From Achromobacter mucicolens (lineage in GTDB: Bacteria > Pseudomonadota > Gammaproteobacteria > Burkholderiales > Burkholderiaceae_B), in assembly GCF_902859725.1 (NCBI RefSeq), contig NZ_CADIJP010000020.1:1-64000 (forward strand): a stretch of 64,000 nt of DNA. The letters are read 5' to 3'. The notes below the pieces were generated by a model. That model ran no database searches. It was not told where the DNA came from and saw only the letters and a list, made by a program, of their open reading frames with translations. The stretch's first letter is position 1. Every line of letters begins with the position of its first letter. Position numbers and translations under genes: made by a program. Below, piece after piece: positions 37,388 to 45,930 of the stretch.

Positions 37388-39172
37388 ATGTCCTCTGATG
37401 AACAGGACCGCCCGCGCAAGACGCTGACGATCAAGAAAACGGCCCGCGACGCCCAAGCCGAAGGCGCGGGCAAGCGCACCCGCACCGGCGCCCGCGCGCG
37501 TCTGGTGGCGCAGATCGAGCGCACCCGCGAAAACACCGAACGCCAGAAGGATCCCGCTGGCTACCAGCGGCGTCAGGAAGATGAGGCGCGCGGCGCCCGC
37601 AAATCCTCCGCCGGTGGCCGCAATGCGCCTGCCCGCGGTCCGTCGTCTCGAACGGAGCAGTCGGAACGCGGTCAATATGATCGCGGCCCGGCCGACCGTT
37701 CCGCGCCTCGCCGCGGCGCCGCCGACCGCGGCCGCGCGAACGACAGCCGCCGCGACGACGCGCCCGCGCCTCGCGCCGGACGCACGCCGCAGCGCGCGCC
37801 GCGCCTGGACGACCAATACATCGCGCCAGCCACGCCGGCCGGCCGCTTCTACGACCCGTTCGAGGACGACGGCCCCGCCCCCGAATTCGCGCCCGAACCC
37901 GACAGCGCGCACGACACCGGCTTTGCGGACGAATCCGATTTCGCGCATGAGCCGCAAGCCCGGCGCGAGCCCGCCGCGCCCCGCGTCGACGTCCGCAGCC
38001 GCCGCCCGCGCGAACCGCGCCAGGCGGAAACCTTCACCGTGTTCGCGCCCTGCCCGCAAGGCCTGGAAGAAGCGCTGACCGCCGAAATGCAGGCGCTTGG
38101 CTACGAAGACGCCAAGGCCGGCCGGGCGGGCTGTTCGTTCACGTCCGATTGGTCGGGCATCCAGCGCGCCAACCTGTATTCGCGGCTGGCGACCCGCATT
38201 CTGGTGCAAGTGGCCCATGCCGAGATTTCGCACGAAGACGACATCCTGGATCTGGCCCGCGACACCCCCTGGGAGCGCTGGTTCGGCGCCGAACAGACGC
38301 TGCGCGTGGACACGTCGGCCATCAAGAGTCCGGTGCAAAGCCTGCAGTATTGCAATCTGCGCGCCAAGGACGGCATCTGCGACCGCCTGCGCGAGCTCGA
38401 AGGCGAGCGCCCCAGCATCGATACGGTGCGCCCGGATGCGCGCGTGCACCTCTTTCTGACGGGCCACACGGCGACGCTGTATCTGGACACGTCGGGCGAA
38501 TCCCTGTTCAAGCGCGGCTGGCGCCTGGACAAGGGCGAGGCCCCGCTGCGCGAAAACCTGGCGGCGGGCATGCTGGCGCTGGCGGGCTGGGATCCGGCCG
38601 CGCCGCTGCTGGACCCCTTCTGCGGCTCCGGCACCATTCTGATCGAAGCGGCCTGGATTGCCCTGGGCGTGCCCCCGGGCATTTCCCGCCCGTTCGGATT
38701 CGAGCGCCTGCGCGACCACGATGCCTACCGCTGGCGCGACCTGAAGGACGACGCCCGCGCCCGCATCCTGCCCCAGCTCGATGCGCCGCTGGTCGGATAC
38801 GACCTGAACCCCCTGGCCATCGAGTACGCCCGCAACAACGCCGAGCGCGCCTGGCTGACGGCCGATTCGATCCGCTTTGAAGTGGGTGATGCGCGCGAGG
38901 TGACGGCGCCCGCCGACCACGGCTGGATCGTCACCAATCCGCCCTACGGCGAGCGCATGGGCGCGGAACAGGACGCGGACCTGTGGCGCGATTGGGCCAG
39001 TTGCCTGAAGCGTAATTTCGCGGGCTGGCAGCTGCATGTCATCACCAGCGACCTGACGCTGCCCAATCAGATGCGCCTGAAGCCCAAGCGGCGCATCCCG
39101 CTGCACAACGGCGCGCTGGACTGCCGCCTGTTCGGCTTTGAACTGGTTGCCGCCGGCTACCGCGACGCCTGA
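37388..39172 (+). CDS. THUMP-domain class I RNA methyltransferase (RlmL-like) with long disordered N-terminus
   Basis: A 594-residue protein. Residues about 1-210 are low-complexity, rich in Arg, Ala, Pro, Asp and Glu, and almost certainly disordered. From FTVFAPCPQGLEEALTAEM a THUMP domain starts (about 215-330), followed by a UPF0020 methyltransferase domain with LLDPFCGSGTILIEAAW (SAM site) and the catalytic motif TNPPYGERM. This matches the N-terminal RlmL half of E. coli RlmKL, which makes m2G2445 in 23S rRNA. The RlmK half is absent. The target base is inferred. The start at 37388 follows CAGGATTCGT. The Arg-rich tail probably helps bind RNA or ribosomes. Confidence 0.88.
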   Translation: MSSDEQDRPRKTLTIKKTARDAQAEGAGKRTRTGARARLVAQIERTRENTERQKDPAGYQRRQEDEARGARKSSAGGRNAPARGPSSRTEQSERGQYDRGPADRSAPRRGAADRGRANDSRRDDAPAPRAGRTPQRAPRLDDQYIAPATPAGRFYDPFEDDGPAPEFAPEPDSAHDTGFADESDFAHEPQARREPAAPRVDVRSRRPREPRQAETFTVFAPCPQGLEEALTAEMQALGYEDAKAGRAGCSFTSDWSGIQRANLYSRLATRILVQVAHAEISHEDDILDLARDTPWERWFGAEQTLRVDTSAIKSPVQSLQYCNLRAKDGICDRLRELEGERPSIDTVRPDARVHLFLTGHTATLYLDTSGESLFKRGWRLDKGEAPLRENLAAGMLALAGWDPAAPLLDPFCGSGTILIEAAWIALGVPPGISRPFGFERLRDHDAYRWRDLKDDARARILPQLDAPLVGYDLNPLAIEYARNNAERAWLTADSIRFEVGDAREVTAPADHGWIVTNPPYGERMGAEQDADLWRDWASCLKRNFAGWQLHVITSDLTLPNQMRLKPKRRIPLHNGALDCRLFGFELVAAGYRDA

Positions 39173-39293
39173 GCACGTTGTAAAAGCGCCGCAACATGGC
39201 GCGCCTATCTTTGCTTATGGTGCCCCGTCGCGCGGTTTTGGGGCATCATCAGCACCAAGGTGTTGCCAAGTTGCACCAGCCTGCATCGGCCAC

Positions 39294-39323
39294 TTGCATA
39301 GTTTCAGGGTAAACCCCTATAAT
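39294..39323 (+). promoter_or_regulatory. Near-consensus sigma-70 promoter
   Basis: TTGCAT at 39294-39299, an 18-base spacer, then a perfect TATAAT at 39318-39323. The first gene downstream is the small gene at 39373, giving a leader of about 40 bases. It is the best-looking core promoter in the window. Confidence 0.75.
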
Positions 39324-39372
39324 CCGGGTTATCCCTAGTAGCAAACAACTGTGCAAGCCCGTGGAGGCTATA

Positions 39373-39561
39373 GTGATCAACCCGAACAACACCATTCGCC
39401 TGACCGACGAACTCGAGCGTCAACTGATGCTCCAGGCTATCGAAGAACAATTCCGCCCGCATCCGATGCGGGCGTTGGCTGCAGGCCTGCGCAAGCTGGC
39501 CCACGGCATCAAGGCCCTGGCTGGCAAGACGAGCGCCAAGAACGCGCATTCCGCTGCCTGA
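39373..39561 (+). CDS. Small conserved-looking protein, GTG start
   Basis: A 62-residue protein I do not recognise: MINPNNTIRLTDELERQL, then MLQAIEEQFRPHPMRALAAG, ending in a Lys/Ala-rich tail. It looks wholly helical with an acidic-to-basic change along its length, no signal peptide and no membrane helix. The GTG at 39373 follows GGAGG with a five-base gap, better than the GTG at 39361, which would give MEAIVINPN. A near-consensus promoter stands upstream and a good terminator downstream, so the gene is a strongly expressed single unit. A structured RNA role is not excluded. Confidence 0.7.
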   Translation: MINPNNTIRLTDELERQLMLQAIEEQFRPHPMRALAAGLRKLAHGIKALAGKTSAKNAHSAA

Positions 39562-39623
39562 GCAAGGCCTGGGCCGCTGGCCCAACGATTTTCCCCTTGG
39601 GGGCTGCATAGCCCCTTTTATAG

Positions 39624-39651
39624 ACCCGCCCTCAACGGCGGGTTTTTTTTT
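39624..39651 (+). terminator. Rho-independent terminator after the small gene
   Basis: Stem ACCCGCC (39624-39630) with GGCGGGT (39637-39643), loop CTCAAC, followed by eight more T residues. Classic form. Confidence 0.9.
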
Positions 39652-39675
39652 GCGCGCAAACCGGAATGAATCGGC

Positions 39676-39857
39676 GCTGCCCCGCCGCCCGGCCGCCCGA
39701 AGGCGGGGCAGCCCCCGCAGGGGGGAACAAGCACGCATCGCGTGCGCAGTGTGGGGGCCACAACGAGCCGCCCCGCCGCCCGGCCGCCCGAAGGCGGGGC
39801 AGCCCCCGCGGGGGGCAGCAAGCACGCACCGCGTGCGCAGCGTGGGGGCATCACCCC
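39676..39857. repeat. Two tandem copies of a GC-rich 91-bp intergenic repeat
   Basis: Copy 1 starts at 39676 and copy 2 at 39767, a 91-base period with only scattered differences. Each copy holds three dyads: an 11-bp stem (GCTGCCCCGCC, 39676-39686, with GGCGGGGCAGC, 39702-39712 in copy 1), a C5/G5 stem, and GCACGC/GCGTGC (39731-39736 with 39740-39745). No coding function is evident. It lies between a terminator and an RDD gene. The form is that of a dispersed palindromic intergenic element. With the terminator before it, it fills the 333-base gap 39562-39894. Confidence 0.85.
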
Positions 39858-39894
39858 CGGCGTGGGGTCAACAATTTATGGATAATACCGGTCC

Positions 39895-40416
39895 ATGAAT
39901 GACGCCACCCTCGACCAGACTCCGAACCGGCTGCGCCGGTTTGCCTGCATGATGTACGAAGCCGTGCTGCTGTTCGGCGTCGTGTTTCTGGCGGGCTACC
40001 TGCTGGACACGCTCACCCAGAGCCGCAACGCGCTGGAATTGCGGGCCGCGCGCCAAGCGTGGCTGTTCGTGGCGATCGGTGCCTATTTCGTGCTGTGCTG
40101 GCGCCGCCGCGGGCAGACGCTGCCCATGAAGACGTGGAACATACGGCTGGTGGATCGCCACGGCAACACCCCGTCGACCGGCCTGCTGATCCTGCGCTAC
40201 ATCCTTGCCTGGCCGCTGGTGCTGGCGGGCGCCGCGGTGGTCTGGGCGGCGGCGCTGGCCACGGGATGGCCATCGGTGGACATGTTCATCGTCGCCGCCC
40301 CCTTTGCCATCTTCATCTGGTCCTGGCTGGATCCCGACGGCCAGTTCCTGCACGACCGGATCCTGGGCACGCGCCTGCGCAATGCGCCGCAGGCCAAGGG
40401 CAAAAAGGCCCGCTGA
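39895..40416 (+). CDS. RDD-family membrane protein
   Basis: A 173-residue membrane protein of the RDD family: an early Arg (NRLRRFACMMYEAVLL), then a helical region with the conserved Asp (GYLLDTL), and the C-terminal DRILGTRLR motif after WSWLDPDGQFLHDR. Four predicted helices. RDD proteins are transport- or Na+/H+-antiport-like membrane proteins of uncertain function. It follows the tandem repeat directly and probably has its own promoter within or just after it. Confidence 0.82.
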   Translation: MNDATLDQTPNRLRRFACMMYEAVLLFGVVFLAGYLLDTLTQSRNALELRAARQAWLFVAIGAYFVLCWRRRGQTLPMKTWNIRLVDRHGNTPSTGLLILRYILAWPLVLAGAAVVWAAALATGWPSVDMFIVAAPFAIFIWSWLDPDGQFLHDRILGTRLRNAPQAKGKKAR

Positions 40417-40562
40417 ACCGCGCCGCGGGTGCGCCGGCATGCTGGCGCCAACCCGGTTTGATGCGGACCAAGGCGCAAACCATTAAGCGCCCCTGTTCAG
40501 AAAGATGACAGCCGCACGCCGGGACAATGAGGCCCCAATTAATTTACGGCTTCATCATCACC

Positions 40563-41468
40563 ATGCGCGCAATCCTTTCCCGCCTGTCGCTGGCCTTCGC
40601 CAGCGCGCTGTTGTTCCTGCACGCAGGCGCGTCCGCCCAGAACGCATCGGCCCAGCAGGAGATCGAAGCGGCATCCAAAGCCGCCTTTGCCGCGGCCCGG
40701 CAAGGTCCTGACGACGTAACGCTTGGCGATCAGGCAACCCTGAAGCTGCCCCAGAACATGTTTTTCGTGCCCCGCCCGCAAGCCGAGCGACTTATGCAGG
40801 CCTACGGCAATGGCAAGGATCCCTCGCTGCTGGGTGTCGTGATGCCCAAGAGCGACGATGAGGACTGGGTCGTCACCATCAACTTCGACAAGGCGGGCTA
40901 TATCAAGGACGACGACGCCCGGAACTGGAACGTCGGCGAGTTGCTGGACAGCCTGCGTGAAGGCACCGAGGCGTCCAACGAGGAACGCAAGAAGCGCGGC
41001 TTTCCCGAACTGACGGTGGACGGCTGGGTGGAGACGCCCAAGTACGACAGCAACAACCAACGCCTGGTCTGGTCGGTGGCTGCCAAGCACAAGGGCGCGG
41101 CCGCCGACGAAGACGGCACGGTCAACTACAACACCTATGCGCTGGGCCGCGACGGCTACATCACGCTGGATCTGATCACAGAGAAGAACAAGGTGCCCAC
41201 GGACAAGGCAGCGGTGCTGGCTCTGCTGGACAACCTGCATTACGTGCAAGGCAAGCGCTACGCCGATTTCGACGCCTCGAGCGACAAGGTTGCCGAGTAC
41301 GGCCTGGCGGCCCTCGTGGCGGGCGTGGCCGCCAAGAAGCTGGGGCTGTTCGCGGTAATCGCGGCGTTCCTGGCCAAGTTTGCCAAGGTGGGCATCCTGG
41401 CCGCGGCCGCGCTGGGCGGCGCGGCCTGGAAGCGTCTGAAGGGCAAGAAGGGCACCGAACAGTCCTGA
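40563..41468 (+). CDS. DUF2167-family exported membrane protein
   Basis: A 301-residue protein with an N-terminal signal peptide (MRAILSRLSLAFASALL to about residue 25), a soluble periplasmic domain (about 30-245) and a C-terminal hydrophobic stretch (about 250-290) ending KRLKGKKGTEQS. The segments GDQATLKLPQNMFFVP and DEDWVVTINFDKAGYIKDDDA are typical of DUF2167 proteins, which have no assigned function but resemble envelope-stress or membrane-organising proteins. The start at 40563 is chosen because the signal peptide begins there; an ATG 36 bases upstream precedes it. It is preceded by an RDD gene on the same strand about 146 bases away. Confidence 0.78.
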   Translation: MRAILSRLSLAFASALLFLHAGASAQNASAQQEIEAASKAAFAAARQGPDDVTLGDQATLKLPQNMFFVPRPQAERLMQAYGNGKDPSLLGVVMPKSDDEDWVVTINFDKAGYIKDDDARNWNVGELLDSLREGTEASNEERKKRGFPELTVDGWVETPKYDSNNQRLVWSVAAKHKGAAADEDGTVNYNTYALGRDGYITLDLITEKNKVPTDKAAVLALLDNLHYVQGKRYADFDASSDKVAEYGLAALVAGVAAKKLGLFAVIAAFLAKFAKVGILAAAALGGAAWKRLKGKKGTEQS

Positions 41469-41571
41469 TCCGCCCGCGCGGCGGCGCGCGGCCCCTGCCC
41501 GCGCGCGCCGTCACAACCGCGTCACGGATCCGTCACGCACACGTCATCGCGAGGTGGTCTCATGCTCAAGC

Positions 41572-42444
41572 ATGACCACTGCCCACAGGGAAGCGACCGT
41601 GAACGAAATCCAACCCGCGCATTGGCGCGCCCTCTGGATTTCCGATATTCACCTGGGCACTGCCGGGTGCAAGGCGGAATTCCTGCTCGATTTCCTGGAT
41701 CACAACGATTCGGACACCCTCTATCTGGTCGGCGACATCGTCGACGGCTGGCAGTTGCGCAAGCACTGGCATTGGCCTCGTGCGCACAACGACGTGATCC
41801 AGCGCATCCTGCGCAAGGCCCGCAACGGCACCCGCGTGGTGTTCATCCCCGGCAACCATGACGAGTTCGCCCGGGAGTTCGCGGGTTTCGCCTTCGGCGA
41901 CATCGAGGTCCTGGACGAGGACGTGCATGTCACGGCCAAGGGGCTGCGGCTGCTCGTGCTGCACGGGGACCAGTTCGACGGCGTCATCCAGCACAGCCGC
42001 TGGCTGGCGCACCTGGGCGACGGGCTCTACCAGCTTGCTCTCTGGATCAACCACCACTTCAACCGCCTGCGCCACCGGCTGGGCCTGCATTACTGGTCGC
42101 TGTCCCAATACTTGAAACACAAGGTCAAGAACGCGGTGTCGTTCATCACCGACTTCGAGGAGGCTTTGGCCGGCGAGGCGCGGCGCCGCGGCCTGGACGG
42201 CGTGGTCTGCGGCCATATCCACAAGGCCGAACTGCGCGACGTCGGCGGCATTCTGTATTGCAATGACGGCGACTGGGTGGAAAGCCTCACGGCGCTGGCC
42301 GAAACGCACGACGGGCAGCTCCAGCTCCTGGACTGGGCGGTGTTGCAGGCCGAACGCCAGCGCGACCCGGCCAACCGCCCGCCCCGGTCGCTGACCTTGC
42401 CGGCCCTGCCTTCCGCCCTGCGCCGCCAGGGCAAATACCCGTGA
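41572..42444 (+). CDS. LpxH-like UDP-2,3-diacylglucosamine diphosphatase family metallophosphoesterase
   Basis: A 290-residue calcineurin-like phosphoesterase. All metal-site blocks are present: SDIHLGT, GDIVDGW, GNHDEF, HGDQFDG and GHIHKAE. The sequence is closest to the COG2908 group that contains LpxH (lipid A synthesis), but is about 50 residues longer than typical LpxH and has a distinct middle insertion (HSRWLAHLGDGLYQLALWIN). It may be an LpxH paralogue or a related phospholipid phosphatase; the role is unsure. Start: ATG 41572, though GTG at 41599 with a GGGAAG site before it (MNEIQPAHW) is also plausible. It lies upstream of an acyl-CoA synthetase. Confidence 0.8.
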   Translation: MTTAHREATVNEIQPAHWRALWISDIHLGTAGCKAEFLLDFLDHNDSDTLYLVGDIVDGWQLRKHWHWPRAHNDVIQRILRKARNGTRVVFIPGNHDEFAREFAGFAFGDIEVLDEDVHVTAKGLRLLVLHGDQFDGVIQHSRWLAHLGDGLYQLALWINHHFNRLRHRLGLHYWSLSQYLKHKVKNAVSFITDFEEALAGEARRRGLDGVVCGHIHKAELRDVGGILYCNDGDWVESLTALAETHDGQLQLLDWAVLQAERQRDPANRPPRSLTLPALPSALRRQGKYP

Positions 42445-42569
42445 TAACCCTTATGCGTCCCCGTTACGCAACGCGGATATTGCAGTTCAAGCCCCTCTAG
42501 GTCATGCTTGCAACTGGTTAGCGGGCGTCATGGCCCGTTCACGCTGCAACATGCTCACAACATAGGGCC

Positions 42570-44285
42570 ATGAACGACCAATATCAGGCGCTCTACCAAA
42601 CATTCCGCTGGCTGGTGCCCACCCAGTTCAACATCGCGGAAGCGTGCTGCCACCGCTGGGCATCCAGTAGTCCGGATGCGCGGCGCATTGCCATCTACTA
42701 CGAAGATGAGTCCGGCAACCGCGAGGTCTGGACCTTCGCCCGTCTGGCGGAAGCCGCCAATCAGCTGGCCAACGGCCTGGTGAAAATGGGCGTTGGCCGG
42801 GGCGACCGGGTCGGTGTGGTTTTGGGACAACGCCCTGAGACCGTGGTCGCCCACATGGCCATCTACAGCGTGGGCGCGGTGGTCCTGCCCCTGTCCGCGC
42901 TCTTTGGCCCCGAGGCGCTGCAAAGCCGCCTGTGCGATGCCGAAGCGCGCGTTGCCATCGTCGACCACGCCTCCAGCGCCAATCTGCTGGCCGTCACTGA
43001 AAACTGCCCCGCCCTGCAACAGGTCATCGGCATCGGTTTCGCCGACGAACGCGTGCTGCCGTGGCGCAGCCTGCTGGCCCGCCAGCCCAACGAATTCAAG
43101 GCCGTCCAGACCCGCTCGTCGGATCCGGCCATCCTGCTCTATACCTCCGGCACCACCGGCGCGCCCAAGGGCGCCCTGCTGCCCCACAGCGTGCTGATCG
43201 GCAACCTGCCGGGCTTCGTCGCCTCGCAGGACTGGTTCCCCAAACCCGCGGATGTGTTCTGGTCGCCCGCGGACTGGGCCTGGACCGGCGGCATGATGGA
43301 CGCGCTGCTGCCCACCCTGTACTTCGGCCATCCCATCGTCGGCACCCGCGGGCGTTTCTCGGTCGAGCGCGCCTTCGAGCTCCTGGAACGCTACCAGGTC
43401 ACCAACACGTTCCTGTTCCCCACCGCCCTGAAGATGATGATGAAGGCGGTGCCCGAGCCCCGCCAACGCTACCAGTTGGCCCTGCGTTCCATCATGAGCG
43501 CCGGGGAAAGCGTGGGCGATACGGTGTTCGAATGGTGCCGCACGGCCCTGGGCGTCACGCCGAACGAGATGTTCGGCCAGACCGAGATGAACTACGTGGT
43601 GGGCAACAGCAACAAGCGCTGGCCCGCCAAACCCGGTTCCATGGGCCGCCCGTATCCGGGCCACAACGTCGCGGTGCTGGACAGCGACGGCGTGCCGGTT
43701 CCTCCGGGCGGAACCGGCGAAATCGCCGTGAACCGGCTCGACATCCACGGCTTTCCCGACCCGGTGATGTTCCTTGGCTACTGGCGCAACGAGGCGGCCA
43801 CGCAGGCCAAGTTCAAGGGCGACTGGTGCCTGACGGGCGACCTCGCCACCATCGACGAGGACGGCTACCTCTGGTACGCCGGCCGCGCCGACGACGTGTT
43901 CAAGTCGGCCGGATACCGGATCGGTCCGGGCGAGATCGAAAGCTGCCTGATCGGCCATCCTGCCGTGGCCAACGCGGCGGTCGTGCCCAAGCCGGATGCC
44001 GAGCGCGGCGCGCTGGTCAAGGCCTACGTGGTGCTGACGCCGGAATTTGCCCAGCGGGACCACAGCGAAATCACCGAGAACCTGCAGGAGCACGTGCGCG
44101 AGCGCCTGGCGCCGTACGAGTACCCAAAGGAAATCGAATACGTGGACGAACTGCCCATGACCACCACGGGCAAGATTCAGCGGCGCATCCTGCGGCAGCG
44201 CGAAGAAGAACGCGCGCTGGCCCACGCGCCCCAAACCGACGCTGGCGTGCCCGTCGCCGCCCCCGCGCGACAAACGGAGACATAG
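42570..44285 (+). CDS. Acyl-CoA synthetase, ACSM-like AMP-binding family
   Basis: A 571-residue AMP-forming CoA ligase. The ATP loop is LLYTSGTTGAPKGALLPHS; the adenylate motif is MFGQTEMNYVVG; the hinge region is YAGRADDVFKSAGYRIGPGEIE; and the catalytic lysine is TTTGKIQRR near the C-terminus. The overall layout fits the acetyl/medium-chain acyl-CoA synthetase group that includes ACSM and AcsA relatives. The substrate is probably a short or medium chain carboxylate; not resolvable from sequence. The next gene starts one base after its stop. Confidence 0.88.
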   Translation: MNDQYQALYQTFRWLVPTQFNIAEACCHRWASSSPDARRIAIYYEDESGNREVWTFARLAEAANQLANGLVKMGVGRGDRVGVVLGQRPETVVAHMAIYSVGAVVLPLSALFGPEALQSRLCDAEARVAIVDHASSANLLAVTENCPALQQVIGIGFADERVLPWRSLLARQPNEFKAVQTRSSDPAILLYTSGTTGAPKGALLPHSVLIGNLPGFVASQDWFPKPADVFWSPADWAWTGGMMDALLPTLYFGHPIVGTRGRFSVERAFELLERYQVTNTFLFPTALKMMMKAVPEPRQRYQLALRSIMSAGESVGDTVFEWCRTALGVTPNEMFGQTEMNYVVGNSNKRWPAKPGSMGRPYPGHNVAVLDSDGVPVPPGGTGEIAVNRLDIHGFPDPVMFLGYWRNEAATQAKFKGDWCLTGDLATIDEDGYLWYAGRADDVFKSAGYRIGPGEIESCLIGHPAVANAAVVPKPDAERGALVKAYVVLTPEFAQRDHSEITENLQEHVRERLAPYEYPKEIEYVDELPMTTTGKIQRRILRQREEERALAHAPQTDAGVPVAAPARQTET

Positions 44286-44286
44286 C

Positions 44287-44808
44287 ATGGCCATTTACCA
44301 ACTCAACGACCTGATCCCCCGCATCGACCCGCAAGCCTACGTGGCCGACAGCGCGGATCTCATCGGCAACGTCACGCTGGAAGCCGGCGTCAGCATCTGG
44401 TCGCATGTATCCATCCGCGCCGACAACGACGCCATCCTGATCCGCGAAGGCACCAACATCCAGGAATCCAGCGTCCTGCATGTCGACGAAGGCTGTCCCA
44501 TGACCATCGGCCCGAACGTCACGGTCGGTCACCAGGCCATGCTGCACGGCTGCACCATCCATGAAGGCGCGCTGGTCGGCATGCAGGCCATCGTGCTGAA
44601 CAATGCCGTCATTGGCCGCAACTGCCTGATCGGCGCGGGCGCGATCATCCCCGAAGACCGCGTCATCCCGGACAATTCGCTGGTCATCGGCATCGGCAAG
44701 ATCGTGCGGGAGCTTTCCGCCGACGAAATTGCCAACATGCACAAGAACACCGCCCATTACGTGGCGCGCGGCCAACAGTACAAGACCGCCCTGAAACGGA
44801 TCGGCTGA
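44287..44808 (+). CDS. Gamma-type carbonic anhydrase family protein
   Basis: A 173-residue left-handed beta-helix protein of the gamma carbonic anhydrase/YrdA group. The three zinc histidines are visible as VLHVDEG, VGHQAM and MLHGCTI. The enzyme fold is trimeric. Whether it is an active anhydrase or a related hexapeptide acyltransferase-like scaffold cannot be settled. It begins one base after the acyl-CoA synthetase stop, so the two are translated together; a link to CoA-ester chemistry is possible. Confidence 0.85.
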   Translation: MAIYQLNDLIPRIDPQAYVADSADLIGNVTLEAGVSIWSHVSIRADNDAILIREGTNIQESSVLHVDEGCPMTIGPNVTVGHQAMLHGCTIHEGALVGMQAIVLNNAVIGRNCLIGAGAIIPEDRVIPDNSLVIGIGKIVRELSADEIANMHKNTAHYVARGQQYKTALKRIG

Positions 44809-44905
44809 CGGCTCCCCCGAGGGCTGTCCTGGCAGCCTCGGCAAGCGTCCCAACCCCTGCTGCCAGCAGGGGGAATACCCCACCGCGATCGGCTAACATT
44901 CCGCT

Positions 44906-45838
44906 ATGACCGATCAGCTCAAGAAATACCTCACCGAAGACCGCAGCGTCCGCGTCCAAGCGGTGCGCCTGTCTGACACCTGGAAGGCCGTCCAGGCCAA
45001 CCACGACTACCCGCCCGCCATCACCGACCTGTTGGGTGAACTGGTGGCGGCATCCACCCTGCTCGCCGCCAACATCAAGTTCGATGGCTCGCTGGTGCTC
45101 CAGATCCAGGGCGATGGCCCCATCGCCCTGCTGGTGGTGGAATGCCGCTCGGACCTGAGCCTGCGCGCCACCGTCAAGATGCGCGAAGGCCACGAGGTGC
45201 CTAGCGCCGGCGACATGCAAAGCCTGTTGAATCCTGGCGGCAACGGGCGCTTCATCGTGGTGCTGGACCCGCAGCGCAAGCTGCCCGGCCAGCAGGCCTA
45301 CCAAGGCATCGTGCCGCTCGAAGGCGACACGGTCGCCGAGGCGCTGCAACACTACATGAAGGCCTCCGAACAGCTCGACACGCGTCTGTGGCTGTCGGCC
45401 GACGCCGATCACGCCGCCGGCATGCTGCTGCAACGCCTGCCGCATCATGGTGGCGGAGAAACCGACCGCGCCCTGACCGAACAGGTGGCTGCCGAGACCT
45501 GGGAGCGCATCAATGCCCTGGCCGGCACGCTCAAGCGTGACGAAATCCTGGCCACTGACATCGACACGCTGATCCACCGCCTGTTCTGGGAAGAAACGCT
45601 CATCGCCTTCGACCCGCAGCCCGTCAGCTGGCACTGTCCGTGCACGCGCGAGCGCGTGGCCAACATGCTGCGTTCGCTGGGCGAAGCAGAGGTCAACAGC
45701 ATCCTGGAAGAACGTGGTCAGGTCGACGTGGCCTGCGACTTCTGCGGCAAGCCCTACAAGTTCGACACCGTCGACTGCGCGGCGCTTTTCTCGGCGAACC
45801 AGCCGGCAGCCGGAGACGAACCTCCCACCGTGCATTGA
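44906..45838 (+). CDS. hslO: Redox-regulated chaperone Hsp33
   Basis: A 310-residue chaperone activated by oxidation, which protects proteins under oxidative stress. It has the N-terminal domain with TDLLGELVAASTLLAANIKF, and the C-terminal zinc switch of four cysteines: WHCPCTRE and, 40 residues on, CDFCGK. Note that the tail after the zinc site is short. A terminator follows. The upstream gap (44809-44905) contains only a hairpin (CCCCTGCT/AGCAGGGG, 44854-44872). Confidence 0.94.
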   Translation: MTDQLKKYLTEDRSVRVQAVRLSDTWKAVQANHDYPPAITDLLGELVAASTLLAANIKFDGSLVLQIQGDGPIALLVVECRSDLSLRATVKMREGHEVPSAGDMQSLLNPGGNGRFIVVLDPQRKLPGQQAYQGIVPLEGDTVAEALQHYMKASEQLDTRLWLSADADHAAGMLLQRLPHHGGGETDRALTEQVAAETWERINALAGTLKRDEILATDIDTLIHRLFWEETLIAFDPQPVSWHCPCTRERVANMLRSLGEAEVNSILEERGQVDVACDFCGKPYKFDTVDCAALFSANQPAAGDEPPTVH

Positions 45839-45844
45839 TGTCCC

Positions 45845-45872
45845 CCCGGCGGCAAGCCCGCCGGGATGTTTT
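45845..45872 (+). terminator. Terminator after hslO
   Basis: Stem CCCGGCGG (45845-45852) with CCGCCGGG (45858-45865), then ATGTTTT. It starts seven bases after the hslO stop, which also argues that the next gene begins downstream of it. Confidence 0.8.
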
Positions 45873-45930
45873 CGTCACACCGGATTCTCCTCATCGACGG
45901 GCGGTCATGGGCGCGCCACACTGCGCAGCC

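Noticed and set aside
35324-39106. A 1260-codon minus-strand open frame across prpD, the HemJ-like gene and the RNA methyltransferase gene
   Set aside because: It is antisense to well-supported genes and spans several of them. In GC-rich DNA the reverse frame often lacks stops. Its composition has no domain logic.
39676-39857. The 91-bp repeat as a CRISPR array
   Set aside because: Only two units with no unique spacers between them; each unit is itself palindromic. It is an intergenic repeat, not CRISPR.
44809-44905. A further copy of the 91-bp repeat before hslO
   Set aside because: It shares GC-rich hairpin character, but the sequence does not align beyond short C/G runs.
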